Below, in pieces: positions 1-5,716 of a stretch of 8,430 bases of DNA (positions are counted from its first letter, which is position 1; every line of letters starts with the position of its first letter). The notes beneath the pieces are model-generated. The model ran no database searches. It was not told the DNA's origin and was given only the letters and a program-made list of their open reading frames with translations. Both the position numbers and the translations under genes were made by a program. Source of the DNA: an uncultured Verrucomicrobiota bacterium (GTDB lineage: Bacteria; Verrucomicrobiota; Kiritimatiellia; RFP12; UBA1067); NCBI GenBank assembly GCA_945613785.1, contig CALZAJ010000065.1, forward strand, positions 1 to 8,430, written 5' to 3'.

Positions 1-26
1 TTCGAATGAAGATGGGGTCCCCTTTG

Positions 27-35
27 TGATATAAT
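27..35 (+). promoter_or_regulatory. Extended -10 promoter of the GH16 gene, predicted leaderless start
   Basis: TGATATAAT is a perfect extended -10 element (TGnTATAAT). Its last T lies at 35. With the usual sigma-70 spacing of six bases between the -10 box and +1, transcription would begin at base 42, the A of the ATG. No good -35 hexamer is seen 16-18 bp upstream, as expected for an extended -10 promoter. No Shine-Dalgarno site fits before the start. The motif match is seen; the leaderless transcript is inferred. Confidence 0.7.
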
Positions 36-41
36 TGGAAC

Positions 42-881
42 ATGAAGATTGTTTCACTTATCGCTGTGTTGGCGGCGGCGACCGTTTGGGCTGCGCCGGC
101 TGAAAAGGACGTGAAGGCGCCGATCAAATGGACGTTGCGCCTGACCGAGGACTTCAAGGGCACGAAGCTCGATGAGAAACTTTGGACGCGCATCGACAAG
201 GGCAATCCCGATTGGATGAAGAAGATGTCCCTGCGTCCCGATCTCGTCACCGTCAAGGACGGACAGCTCCACTGCTGGGGCAAGAAGAACGACGACCTCT
301 CGGCCGATCCCCGCACGCATCTCACCGGCGGCGTGATGACCAAAGACCGCTTCGCCATGAAGTACGGCAAGGTCGAGTTTAAAATGAAGCTCGAGAACGG
401 ACAGAAAGGCGCCTGGCCCGCCGTGTGGATGATGCCCCAGACCGTCGTCCACGGATGGCCCAATGACGGCGAGATCGATATCGTCGAGCGTCTCAACAGC
501 GATGACTTCGTCTATCAGACCCTTCACCATGGCGATGGTTCTGGAAAGAAGGACTTCCCCATTGGCGGCAAGGGCAAGATCAAGAACGGGGACTGGAATG
601 TCTACGGACTCGAATGGACGCCTGAAAGCCTCGTCTGGACCATCAACGGTGTCGAGACCTTCCGTCATGACAAGCCCGCCGGTGCTGATGCGTTCAAGTA
701 CCCTTGGTCCACGCCGTTCTACCTGATGATCGACATGCAGCTGGGAGGAAATTGGGTCGGGTCCGTTGACGAGTCCACGCTTCCGGTCGCCATGCACGTC
801 GATTGGGTCAAGTTCTACGAGGGTTCCCGCGGCGGCAAGAAGTTCTCCGAGTTCGTCAAGCCCAAGTCCAAGAAGAAATGA
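42..881 (+). CDS. Secreted glycoside hydrolase family 16 (beta-glucanase/laminarinase-like)
   Basis: This 279-residue protein is predicted to be an exported endo-acting glycosidase that cleaves beta-1,3- or beta-1,4-type glucans or galactans. Residues 1-20 form a signal peptide ending WAAPA. The catalytic GH16 signature GEIDIVE lies at 143-149, in the E-x-D-x-x-E form: Glu144 is the expected nucleophile, Asp146 the helper and Glu149 the acid/base. GAWPAVWMMP (123-132) just before it and the C-terminal LGGNWVGSVDESTLP...VDWVKFYE (234-260) are typical of the laminarinase-like jelly roll. The tail is Lys-rich (KPKSKKK), and no carbohydrate-binding module is present. The exact substrate (laminarin, lichenan, agar or other) cannot be told from sequence. 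The stop overlaps the start of the thiamine pyrophosphokinase by ATGA, so the two are probably cotranscribed. The start is fixed by the signal peptide and by the adjacent extended -10 box. Confidence 0.92.
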   Translation: MKIVSLIAVLAAATVWAAPAEKDVKAPIKWTLRLTEDFKGTKLDEKLWTRIDKGNPDWMKKMSLRPDLVTVKDGQLHCWGKKNDDLSADPRTHLTGGVMTKDRFAMKYGKVEFKMKLENGQKGAWPAVWMMPQTVVHGWPNDGEIDIVERLNSDDFVYQTLHHGDGSGKKDFPIGGKGKIKNGDWNVYGLEWTPESLVWTINGVETFRHDKPAGADAFKYPWSTPFYLMIDMQLGGNWVGSVDESTLPVAMHVDWVKFYEGSRGGKKFSEFVKPKSKKK

Positions 882-1474
882 AGCGCGGTGAGACCGTCAT
901 TCTTGCCGCGGGGGGCTTTCCGCAGAAGGGGACCGAGGCCTGGAAGCTGCTGACCGCGGCCCAGCGTGTCGTCTGTTGCGATCGTGCGGCCAACTTGTAT
1001 CACCACTCTTTCAGGAAGTGGCCGACGGTCACCGTGGGCGACATGGATAGCGCGGAGCGTCCGGGAGGGATTGTCGTCCGTATCGACGAACAAGATACGA
1101 ACGATCTCGCCAAGGCCGTTCGCTATTGCGAGGCCATGGGGTGGAAGAATCCGGTCATTCTCGGGGCGACCGGCAAGCGTGAGGACCATACGTTCGGGAA
1201 TGTCTTCCGGGCGATGGATTTCGGACTGGAGGTCGTGACCGACTACGGACGCTTTGTCCCTGTTGAAGGCACGCGGTCCTTCTCCGTCGAGAAGGGCGCC
1301 ACGGTCTCGATCTTCGTCACAGACCCGAAGACGAAAGTCTCCTCCAAGGGACTCGAATGGCCGCTCAATGACGTGGTCTTCGAGAATCTCTATTGCGCCA
1401 CGCTGAATCGAGCGACGAGCAAGCGCGTGATGCTGACGACCTCGGCGAGGATCCTCGTTTACCTGGCAGACTGA
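878..1474 (+). CDS. thiN: Thiamine pyrophosphokinase (thiamine diphosphokinase)
   Basis: The 198-residue product should transfer pyrophosphate from ATP to thiamine, giving thiamine diphosphate, in the cytoplasm. Family motifs are clear: GDMDS at 54-58, the DTNDLAKA segment at 73-80 (usual form D.TDxxKA), and GATGKREDHTFGN at 96-108, which matches the conserved G-x-x-G-x-R-x-DH-x-x-x-N block. The C-terminal region has SSKGLEWPL (156-164), typical of the thiamine-binding domain. The ATG at 878 is chosen because it forms an ATGA overlap with the GH16 stop and gives a normal family length. An in-frame ATG at 803 would add 25 residues read out of frame through the GH16 gene. Direct salvage kinases of this type use imported or salvaged thiamine. 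No TPP riboswitch is seen upstream, so regulation probably follows the GH16 promoter. Confidence 0.9.
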   Translation: MKRGETVILAAGGFPQKGTEAWKLLTAAQRVVCCDRAANLYHHSFRKWPTVTVGDMDSAERPGGIVVRIDEQDTNDLAKAVRYCEAMGWKNPVILGATGKREDHTFGNVFRAMDFGLEVVTDYGRFVPVEGTRSFSVEKGATVSIFVTDPKTKVSSKGLEWPLNDVVFENLYCATLNRATSKRVMLTTSARILVYLAD

Positions 1475-1479
1475 AGCTT

Positions 1480-1519
1480 GACAAGGGGCGCATGATCAGC
1501 GCCGTGCGCGTTCTTTGTC
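1480..1519 (+). terminator. Possible hairpin between convergent thiN and rex
   Basis: Bases 1480-1491 (GACAAGGGGCGC) can pair over 12 positions with 1508-1519 (GCGTTCTTTGTC), including three G-U pairs, around a 16-nt loop. It sits 5 nt after the thiN stop, in the 55-bp gap between convergent genes. The G-U pairs only form in + strand RNA, so it would serve thiN rather than rex. No U-run follows, so it is at best an atypical or Rho-assisted terminator. Confidence 0.35.
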
Positions 1520-1529
1520 CGTGGAGCGG

Positions 1530-2168
1530 TTAGCTGCGCGTGATCTTGTGCGAAAGAACCGCAAGCGACTGGGCGAGGTCGACGTTCTGGACGGTGACGT
1601 CCTTCGGAACGTTCAGCTGAATCGCCGAGAAGTTCAGGATTCCCTTGATGCCCGCATCCACCAGCGCATCCGCACAACTTTGTGCCGCAAAGTTCGGCAC
1701 CGTCAGGATCGCAAGCTTGATCTTCAGACGCTTTGCCAGCCGCGTCAGCTCGGACATCGGATGGACCATCACGCCGTGAATCGTCTCCCCATTCAGTGCC
1801 GGATTGGCGTCAAAGGCCACGGACACGGAGAGGTTCTGCTCCTCAAAACCGGAATAACCGAGCAAAGCGCGCCCGAGCGAGCCGACTCCGACCAAGGCCG
1901 CATCGGCGGCATTATCCCATCCGAGCGCACGGTTGATCGCATCGCACAGTTCCTTGGCCGGATAACCACGACGAGGTTTGCCAGGCACGCCCGCCATCGC
2001 CAGATCCTTACGCGTCAGAACGGGATCGAGTCCAAGCTCCTCGGCGAGCACGGCACTCGAGACGGTGAGGTCGCCGCCAGCAATCTTCGCCTTGATAGCG
2101 CGAAGATAGATTGGATAACGCCGAATGGTCGGCAGCGGCAACGGATAGATGCTAGACCCCTCTTTCAT
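1530..2168 (-). CDS. rex: Redox-sensing transcriptional repressor Rex
   Basis: This 212-residue protein, normal for the family, is a dimeric repressor that reads the NADH/NAD+ ratio: NADH binding releases it from DNA upstream of fermentation and respiration genes. Residues 1 to about 80 form the winged-helix domain, with the conserved RKDLAMAGVPGKPRRGYP (53-70) that includes the DNA-contacting wing. The Rossmann domain follows with the dinucleotide-binding loop GVGSLG (94-99) and FDAN (119-122). The family's NFSAIQLNVPKDVTVQNVDL runs at 179-198. The C-terminal helix LAVLSHKI would swap between subunits. The start at 2168 is chosen by family length and an adjacent extended -10 box; the longer frame reaching 2531 crosses the maf gene. 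It is divergent from maf, with 81 bp between the start codons. A classic TTGTGAA-n-TTCACAA operator is not evident there, so autoregulation is not shown. Confidence 0.93.
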   Translation of the reverse strand: MKEGSSIYPLPLPTIRRYPIYLRAIKAKIAGGDLTVSSAVLAEELGLDPVLTRKDLAMAGVPGKPRRGYPAKELCDAINRALGWDNAADAALVGVGSLGRALLGYSGFEEQNLSVSVAFDANPALNGETIHGVMVHPMSELTRLAKRLKIKLAILTVPNFAAQSCADALVDAGIKGILNFSAIQLNVPKDVTVQNVDLAQSLAVLSHKITRS

Positions 2169-2178
2169 AATGAAGAAA

Positions 2179-2187
2179 ATTATATCA
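2179..2187 (-). promoter_or_regulatory. Extended -10 promoter of rex
   Basis: Read on the - strand this is TGATATAAT, the same nine bases as at GH16 and maf. Ten bases separate it from the ATG at 2168. Counting to +1 gives a leader of about 3 nt (nearest purine is the A at 2171). No Shine-Dalgarno site is present and no convincing -35 is seen. It faces away from the maf promoter about 50 bp off. Confidence 0.65.
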
Positions 2188-2233
2188 AATATTCGGATCT
2201 TAATGGGTGTTTGAGACCCGGAAGGGCATTTCG

Positions 2234-2242
2234 TGATATAAT
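2234..2242 (+). promoter_or_regulatory. Extended -10 promoter of maf, predicted leaderless GTG start
   Basis: TGATATAAT ends at 2242, seven bases before the GTG start at 2250. The expected +1 falls at 2249-2250, so the mRNA would begin at or beside the start codon. The nearest TTGA-like hexamer (TTGAGA, 2211-2216) is 20 bp away, too far for a normal -35 but not needed with an extended -10. The motif is seen; the transcript start is inferred. Confidence 0.65.
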
Positions 2243-2249
2243 AGCCGAT

Positions 2250-2774
2250 GTGAGAATTGTGTTGGCAAGTGGCAGCCCGAGACGGGCGAAGATATTGAGC
2301 GGGCTCGGAGTCGATTTCGAGGTCAGGAAGAGCGATGCCCCCGAGGTGAGCTATCCGAACGATCCCGAACGGACCGTCCGTGAGAACGCCTTGGCGAAAG
2401 GCGCCGCCGTGGTGGGAGAGAACGTCCTTTCGGCCGACACAATCGTCTGGTTCAACGGCAAGATCTACGGAAAGCCTGACGGACTGGAAGGCGCGAAGAC
2501 CTTCCTGCGTGAATTGAGCGGAAACACCCACACCGTCTTCACTGGCGTCGCCTTCAATGGCGAAGCGAAGGTCGTCCGTTCCGACGTGACCTTCAAGGTC
2601 CTCTCGGACGCGACAATCGAGTCCTATGTCTCCAAGGTGAATCCCGTCGACCGCGCCGGGGCCTATGACATCGACACGTTCGGTGAAATACTGGTCGAGG
2701 GATATACGGGCACGTATGAGAACATCATGGGACTCCCCGTCGAGCCCCTGAAGGAATGGAGAATCTGTCCATGA
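2250..2774 (+). CDS. maf: Maf family nucleoside triphosphate pyrophosphatase
   Basis: A 174-residue Maf/HAM1-type house-cleaning enzyme that hydrolyses non-canonical or excess nucleoside triphosphates (dTTP/UTP class likely) to monophosphates and pyrophosphate in the cytoplasm. Signature blocks: ASGSPRR at 6-12, ENALAKG at 45-51, SADTIVWFNGKIYGKPD at 61-77 with the expected catalytic Asp63 and Lys75, the LSGNTHTVFTGV block at 89-100, and DRAGAYDID...GTYENIMGLPVEPL at 134-167. GTG at 2250 is chosen because it puts RIVLASGSPRR at the N-terminus as in the family and sits directly after the extended -10 box. The open frame extends far upstream to 1515, but that part only runs antisense to rex. 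The C-terminus is slightly short for the family. Its stop overlaps pncC by ATGA. The subfamily (YhdE-like versus YceF-like) is not certain. Confidence 0.9.
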   Translation: MRIVLASGSPRRAKILSGLGVDFEVRKSDAPEVSYPNDPERTVRENALAKGAAVVGENVLSADTIVWFNGKIYGKPDGLEGAKTFLRELSGNTHTVFTGVAFNGEAKVVRSDVTFKVLSDATIESYVSKVNPVDRAGAYDIDTFGEILVEGYTGTYENIMGLPVEPLKEWRICP

Positions 2775-3238
2775 CAGTCGCAGAGAAACTCGTCGATTTG
2801 CTAAAAGCGCAGGGTCTGACCTGTGCGACGGCTGAAAGCTGCACGGGCGGAGGCATCGGCAGCGCGATTACCGCCGTCCCCGGTTCCAGTGAAGTCTATT
2901 GGGGCGGTGTCATCAGCTATGACAACTCCGTGAAGCACGGCGTGCTGGGCGTGTCGGAAGAGACGCTCGCAACCGTGGGCGCCGTCTCGTCTGAAACCGC
3001 CGCGCAGATGGCGATCGGCGTCCGCAAGCTGCTCAGGACCGATCTCGCCGTGAGCGTCACGGGTATTGCGGGACCGGGCGGTGGCAGTGACGAGAAACCC
3101 GTCGGACTCGTCTGGTTCGGTCTCGCCACCAAGGATGGCGTCCGCACCGAGAAGGCCTTGTTCCGCGGCGACCGTGAAGCGGTCCGCGCGCAGACGGTCA
3201 CCCACGCCCTTGGCATGTTGTCCGTCGCCGCCGTTTGA
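2771..3238 (+). CDS. pncC: Nicotinamide-nucleotide amidohydrolase (CinA C-terminal domain)
   Basis: The 155-residue protein is a stand-alone CinA C-terminal domain that deamidates NMN to nicotinate mononucleotide, feeding NAD recycling in the cytoplasm. Conserved blocks are all present: ESCTGG (22-27), GGVISYDNSVK (45-55), GVSEETL (60-66), GAVSSETA (70-77), TGIAGPGGGSDEKPVG (97-112). It lacks the N-terminal MoCF-like COG1058 domain of full-length CinA. The start at 2771 gives an ATGA overlap with maf and has GGAG at 2758-2761 at 9-nt spacing. The alternative ATG at 2756 adds five residues and has AAGGA immediately abutting it, too close to act as a ribosome site. Translational coupling to maf is likely. 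NAD salvage beside rex, an NADH sensor, may be coincidence. Confidence 0.9.
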   Translation: MTVAEKLVDLLKAQGLTCATAESCTGGGIGSAITAVPGSSEVYWGGVISYDNSVKHGVLGVSEETLATVGAVSSETAAQMAIGVRKLLRTDLAVSVTGIAGPGGGSDEKPVGLVWFGLATKDGVRTEKALFRGDREAVRAQTVTHALGMLSVAAV

Positions 3239-3252
3239 GTCGCGCGCTCAGA

Positions 3253-3293
3253 TCTCAAAATCGAACAAATCAAACAATAAACAATTTCAAAAG
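3253..3293 (+). promoter_or_regulatory. G-poor A/C-rich leader of the HAD gene
   Basis: The 55-bp gap between pncC and the HAD gene is unlike the surrounding coding DNA: from 3264 to 3292 it contains no G and is mostly A with C and T. No clear Shine-Dalgarno site precedes the ATG at 3294. It shares CAAATCAA (3266-3273) with the leader of the outer-membrane-protein gene (5719-5726). It may act as an unstructured ribosome-loading leader; no -10/-35 pair is convincing. Confidence 0.4.
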
Positions 3294-3905
3294 ATGATCA
3301 AGGGCTGTGTATTTGACTTTGGCGGTGTGATGACGACGATGACGATGCCCGAGCGGGTGCGTCCCATCGTGCGGGAGCTGGGCATTCCGTGGTCCGCCAT
3401 CGAAGCCGGTTTTGCGAAGTACCGTCGGCAGATGGATGGCGATCTGATCTCGATGGACGAGATGTACGATCGCACCTTCGCCGATGCCGGGATTTCCATC
3501 ACCCCCGAGGACCGCGCCCGCATCGTCGAGGCGGACCAGGCGAGTTATCTCTATCGCAACGAAGAGACGCTGGCGTTCATGAAGGATCTCAAGGCACGTG
3601 GTTTCAAGATCGGCATCCTCACCAACATGTGCACGGGCTTTGCGCGTCTTTTCCGCATTCATTTCCCTGATTTCATCGCCGTTGCGGACGCGATGGTCAT
3701 CTCGGGTGAAGAGCATCTCTATAAGCCCCAACCCGAGATCTATGACCTCGTCGAACGACGCATCGGACTTCCCGCGAACGAACTCTGCTTCTTCGATGAT
3801 GCCGAGTCGAACTGCCGCGGCGCCGAGGAATCCGGGTGGCAGGCGATCCGTTTCTCCACGACGGCGAAGGCTGTTGCGGACTTCGAAAGGTTGATCGCGC
3901 AGTGA
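3294..3905 (+). CDS. HAD-superfamily hydrolase, DFGGV type (probable phosphatase)
   Basis: A 203-residue cytosolic haloacid-dehalogenase fold protein of the subfamily I (YihX/epoxide-hydrolase N-terminal-like) kind. Motif I is FDFGGV (7-12), with Asp8 as expected nucleophile. Motif II is the Thr in GILTNM, motif III the Lys in LYKPQPEIYD, and motif IV is FFDDAESNCRGAEESGW with the two metal-binding Asps. A helical cap lies between motifs I and II. The usual second Asp of motif I (D-x-D) is Gly10; this also occurs in YihX-type sugar-phosphate phosphatases, so activity is not excluded, but it makes the reaction hard to predict. The stop overlaps the SDR start by GTGA. The ATG at 3294 fits because motif I must lie near the N-terminus; the longer frame from 3066 lies inside pncC. 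Substrate unknown. Confidence 0.85.
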   Translation: MIKGCVFDFGGVMTTMTMPERVRPIVRELGIPWSAIEAGFAKYRRQMDGDLISMDEMYDRTFADAGISITPEDRARIVEADQASYLYRNEETLAFMKDLKARGFKIGILTNMCTGFARLFRIHFPDFIAVADAMVISGEEHLYKPQPEIYDLVERRIGLPANELCFFDDAESNCRGAEESGWQAIRFSTTAKAVADFERLIAQ

Positions 3906-4534
3906 AGACGGTGCTCGTGACGGGTGGAACGACGCGTCTCGGCGCTTGCATCGCCGCGCGGTTGCGTGCGGACGGATGGCGGGTGCTGACGACGTCGCAC
4001 CGTCCGGACGCAGGCGCCGATCTTGTCGCCGACCTCGCCGATCCCATGGGTCCGGCTCGTCTCTATTCCGCCGTGCTGGAGCGTCTCGGCGGCAATCCGC
4101 CCGACGCGCTCGTCAACAACGCGGCGCTTTTCTCCGGCACAGACGAGACGCTCGTCTCGCTCAATTTCAATGCGCCCAAGAAACTGACCATGTTGATGGC
4201 CGGGCGAGAGAACGGACGCGGCGCGGTGGTCAATGTGCTCGATACGCGCGTGCTGCATGACGCGGAGGACGACGAGGGCGCCTATGCCGCGTCCAAGCGG
4301 AAGCTGCTCGACTACACGCGTACCTCCGCGGCGCTTTATGCGGAGACACTTACCGTCAATGGCATCGCCCCGGGACCGGTGATGGCGCCGACGGAGGTCC
4401 ATGAGTTGGCGGGCGAACTGCTCGTGACGCGTCCGACACCCGAGGACGTCGCCGCCGCGATTTCCTATCTGCTCTCTGCCCCGTCGGTGACGGGCACGGT
4501 CATTCCGGTGGACGGAGGGCAGCATCTCCTATGA
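3902..4534 (+). CDS. Short-chain dehydrogenase/reductase resembling pteridine reductases (PTR1/FolM)
   Basis: A 210-residue classical SDR. The cofactor loop is TGGTTRLG (7-14): the Arg12 form TGxxxRxG is that of NADPH-dependent pteridine reductase PTR1 and E. coli FolM, where most SDRs have TGxxxGxG. NNAA is at 72-75, the catalytic YAASK at 128-132 (Tyr128, Lys132), and the C-terminal PVDGG at 202-206. The residue usually Ser in the triad appears to be Asp114 (NVLDT), again as in PTR1 (Asp181), although the gap to Tyr is one residue longer. The protein may therefore reduce dihydropterin or dihydrofolate, a role that matters in genomes lacking FolA. This is inference, and other keto-reductase roles remain possible. 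GTG at 3902 is preferred: it overlaps the HAD stop and has AAAGG at 3886-3890. The murI start overlaps its end. Confidence 0.85.
   Translation: MKTVLVTGGTTRLGACIAARLRADGWRVLTTSHRPDAGADLVADLADPMGPARLYSAVLERLGGNPPDALVNNAALFSGTDETLVSLNFNAPKKLTMLMAGRENGRGAVVNVLDTRVLHDAEDDEGAYAASKRKLLDYTRTSAALYAETLTVNGIAPGPVMAPTEVHELAGELLVTRPTPEDVAAAISYLLSAPSVTGTVIPVDGGQHLL
4514..4519 (+). promoter_or_regulatory. Shine-Dalgarno site of murI inside the SDR gene
   Basis: GGAGGG lies 11 nt before the murI ATG. It is formed by codons for the conserved C-terminal DGG motif of the SDR. Together with the ATGA overlap it supports the start at 4531 and translational coupling. It is the strongest Shine-Dalgarno match I see before any gene in the window. 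Confidence 0.6.
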
Positions 4535-5238
4535 GCGACAACCGTCCAGTCGGTTTCTTCGATTCTGGCATCGGGGGCACGTGCATCCTGAAGGCGTTTC
4601 AGGCGTTGTGTCCGAACGAGCGGACGATCTACCTCGCCGACACGGAACACTGTCCCTACGGAAACCGTCCCGCCGACGAAATCGTCCGTCTCTCCGAAGC
4701 CAACGTGAAGAAGCTGTTGGCCCAAGACTGCAAGATGATCGTCGTGGCGTGTAACACGGCGACGGCCGCGGCAATCGACTATTTGCGCGCGAGCTACCCT
4801 AGGATCCCGTTCATCGGACTCGAACCCGCCGTGAAGCCCGCGGCGCTTCAGTCGAAGACGGGAGTCGTCGCCGTACTCGCCACGGCCGGGACCTTCAACG
4901 GACGGCTCTACAACGAGACGAAGGCGCGCTTTGCGAAAGACGTGACGGTCATCGCCGCGGTGGCGGACGAGTTCGTGACGCTGGTCGAGTCTTTGGGCCG
5001 CGGCGAAGTGTCGCTGACGGACGACTCGGCGCGTCGCATCGTCGAAGAGAAGATTCGTCCGTTGGTCGCTTCGGGCGCCGACCATCTCGTGCTTGGCTGC
5101 ACGCATTTTCCGCATCTGAAGCCGCTCATCGAGGAAATCGCCGGTCCTGCGGTCACCGTTCTCGATCCGTCTCCGGCCGTAGCCGCACAGGCGCGTCGTG
5201 TCCTGGAGGCGCGTGGACTCCTCGCGGATGTGGTATAA
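4531..5238 (+). CDS. murI: Glutamate racemase
   Basis: This 235-residue cofactor-independent racemase converts L-glutamate to the D-glutamate used by MurD in peptidoglycan precursors. The N-terminal FDSGIGG (10-16) and CPYG (41-44) bind substrate. The two catalytic cysteines are Cys74 in ACNTAT (73-78) and Cys190 in GCTHFP (189-194), with His192 beside the latter. The length is a little under the usual 260-270, with the C-terminal helices trimmed. The start overlaps the SDR stop by ATGA and has a GGAGGG site. The stop codon lies inside the -10 box of the next gene. The alanine racemase 1.9 kb downstream supplies the other cell-wall D-amino acid. Confidence 0.93.
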   Translation: MSDNRPVGFFDSGIGGTCILKAFQALCPNERTIYLADTEHCPYGNRPADEIVRLSEANVKKLLAQDCKMIVVACNTATAAAIDYLRASYPRIPFIGLEPAVKPAALQSKTGVVAVLATAGTFNGRLYNETKARFAKDVTVIAAVADEFVTLVESLGRGEVSLTDDSARRIVEEKIRPLVASGADHLVLGCTHFPHLKPLIEEIAGPAVTVLDPSPAVAAQARRVLEARGLLADVV

Positions 5239-5239
5239 T
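5231..5239 (+). promoter_or_regulatory. Extended -10 promoter of ybeY overlapping the murI stop
   Basis: TGGTATAAT fits TGnTATAAT. The murI stop TAA (5236-5238) is part of the hexamer. The last T (5239) is six bases before the ybeY ATG, so the expected +1 is 5246, exactly the A of the start codon. No Shine-Dalgarno site and no good -35 are present. The motif could partly arise from the murI coding sequence, but the placement repeats that at 27-42. Confidence 0.6.
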
Positions 5240-5245
5240 CTTCGC

Positions 5246-5713
5246 ATGTCCATCTGTAAGGTAACGATAGACGGGAGTCTGCCGCGGACGCTGGGACTGA
5301 CGAAGTCCGAGTTGAAGTCTGCGGCGGTTTTCTTTGCCGAGAAGTCCTCGGCCCGCATCGGCGTCCCTTTTCGCGCCGTGACGGTCGTCCTTCAGAACGA
5401 TGCGTTCTCGGCTGAGACGCATGCGGCGATCAACGGCGTGGAGGGTCCGACCGATGTGACGACCCAGGGTTACGACGCGATGCCGCCGGAGCCGGAAGGC
5501 ATTTACGGTGAACTTTACGTGAATGTCGATCAGGCCGTGCGCGTGGCGCCGAAGCGGAAGGACTGGAGCGTAGCCAAGGAGCTGTTTCTCTATGTTGCCC
5601 ACGGCATGGATCATCTGAGCGGCGCCGACGATCACGAGCCGGCCGACTACGAGCGCATGCGCCGACGCGAACTGGCCTGGCTACGCCAATTCAGTTCGAG
5701 CGCCTCGAGGTGA
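5246..5713 (+). CDS. ybeY: Endoribonuclease YbeY (rRNA maturation factor)
   Basis: The 155-residue protein is a zinc-dependent single-strand endoribonuclease of the UPF0054 family, acting in 16S rRNA 3' maturation and ribosome quality control. The metal site is HGMDHLSGADDH (119-130); upstream are NDAF (51-54) and GPTDVTTQGYD (68-78), equivalent to the family's TDVLSFP block, and GELYVNVDQA (88-97). The canonical motif is HGxLHLxGYDH. Here one residue is added between the second and third His, so Asp129 takes the usual third-ligand place and His130 is one further on. The Arg-rich helix ERMRRRE follows as normal. ATG 5246 is chosen over 5198 and 5228 because those overlap murI and because the -10 box points to 5246. 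Confidence 0.85.
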   Translation: MSICKVTIDGSLPRTLGLTKSELKSAAVFFAEKSSARIGVPFRAVTVVLQNDAFSAETHAAINGVEGPTDVTTQGYDAMPPEPEGIYGELYVNVDQAVRVAPKRKDWSVAKELFLYVAHGMDHLSGADDHEPADYERMRRRELAWLRQFSSSASR

Positions 5714-5716
5714 ACG

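Noticed and set aside
25..41. TTGTGATATAAT as a Rex operator half-site before GH16
   Set aside because: Only one half (TTGTGA) is present and the inverted TCACAA half is missing. The bases are better explained by the extended -10 promoter.
54..797. Long - strand open frame (247 aa) opposite GH16
   Set aside because: Shadow of a gene with intact catalytic motif and signal peptide.
820..880. TPP riboswitch ahead of thiN
   Set aside because: There is no intergenic space, as thiN overlaps the GH16 gene, and no THI-box-like sequence is seen before GH16 within the window.
1515..2249. Long N-terminal extension of the maf frame
   Set aside because: It runs antisense through rex and has no recognisable domain. 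The family N-terminus and the promoter place the start at 2250.
2169..2531. N-terminal extension of the rex frame
   Set aside because: It is antisense to maf. Rex has normal length from 2168 and an extended -10 box directly upstream.
3740..4525. Long - strand open frame (261 aa) opposite the HAD and SDR genes
   Set aside because: Arg/His-rich shadow across two well-supported genes, with no ribosome site or family motif.
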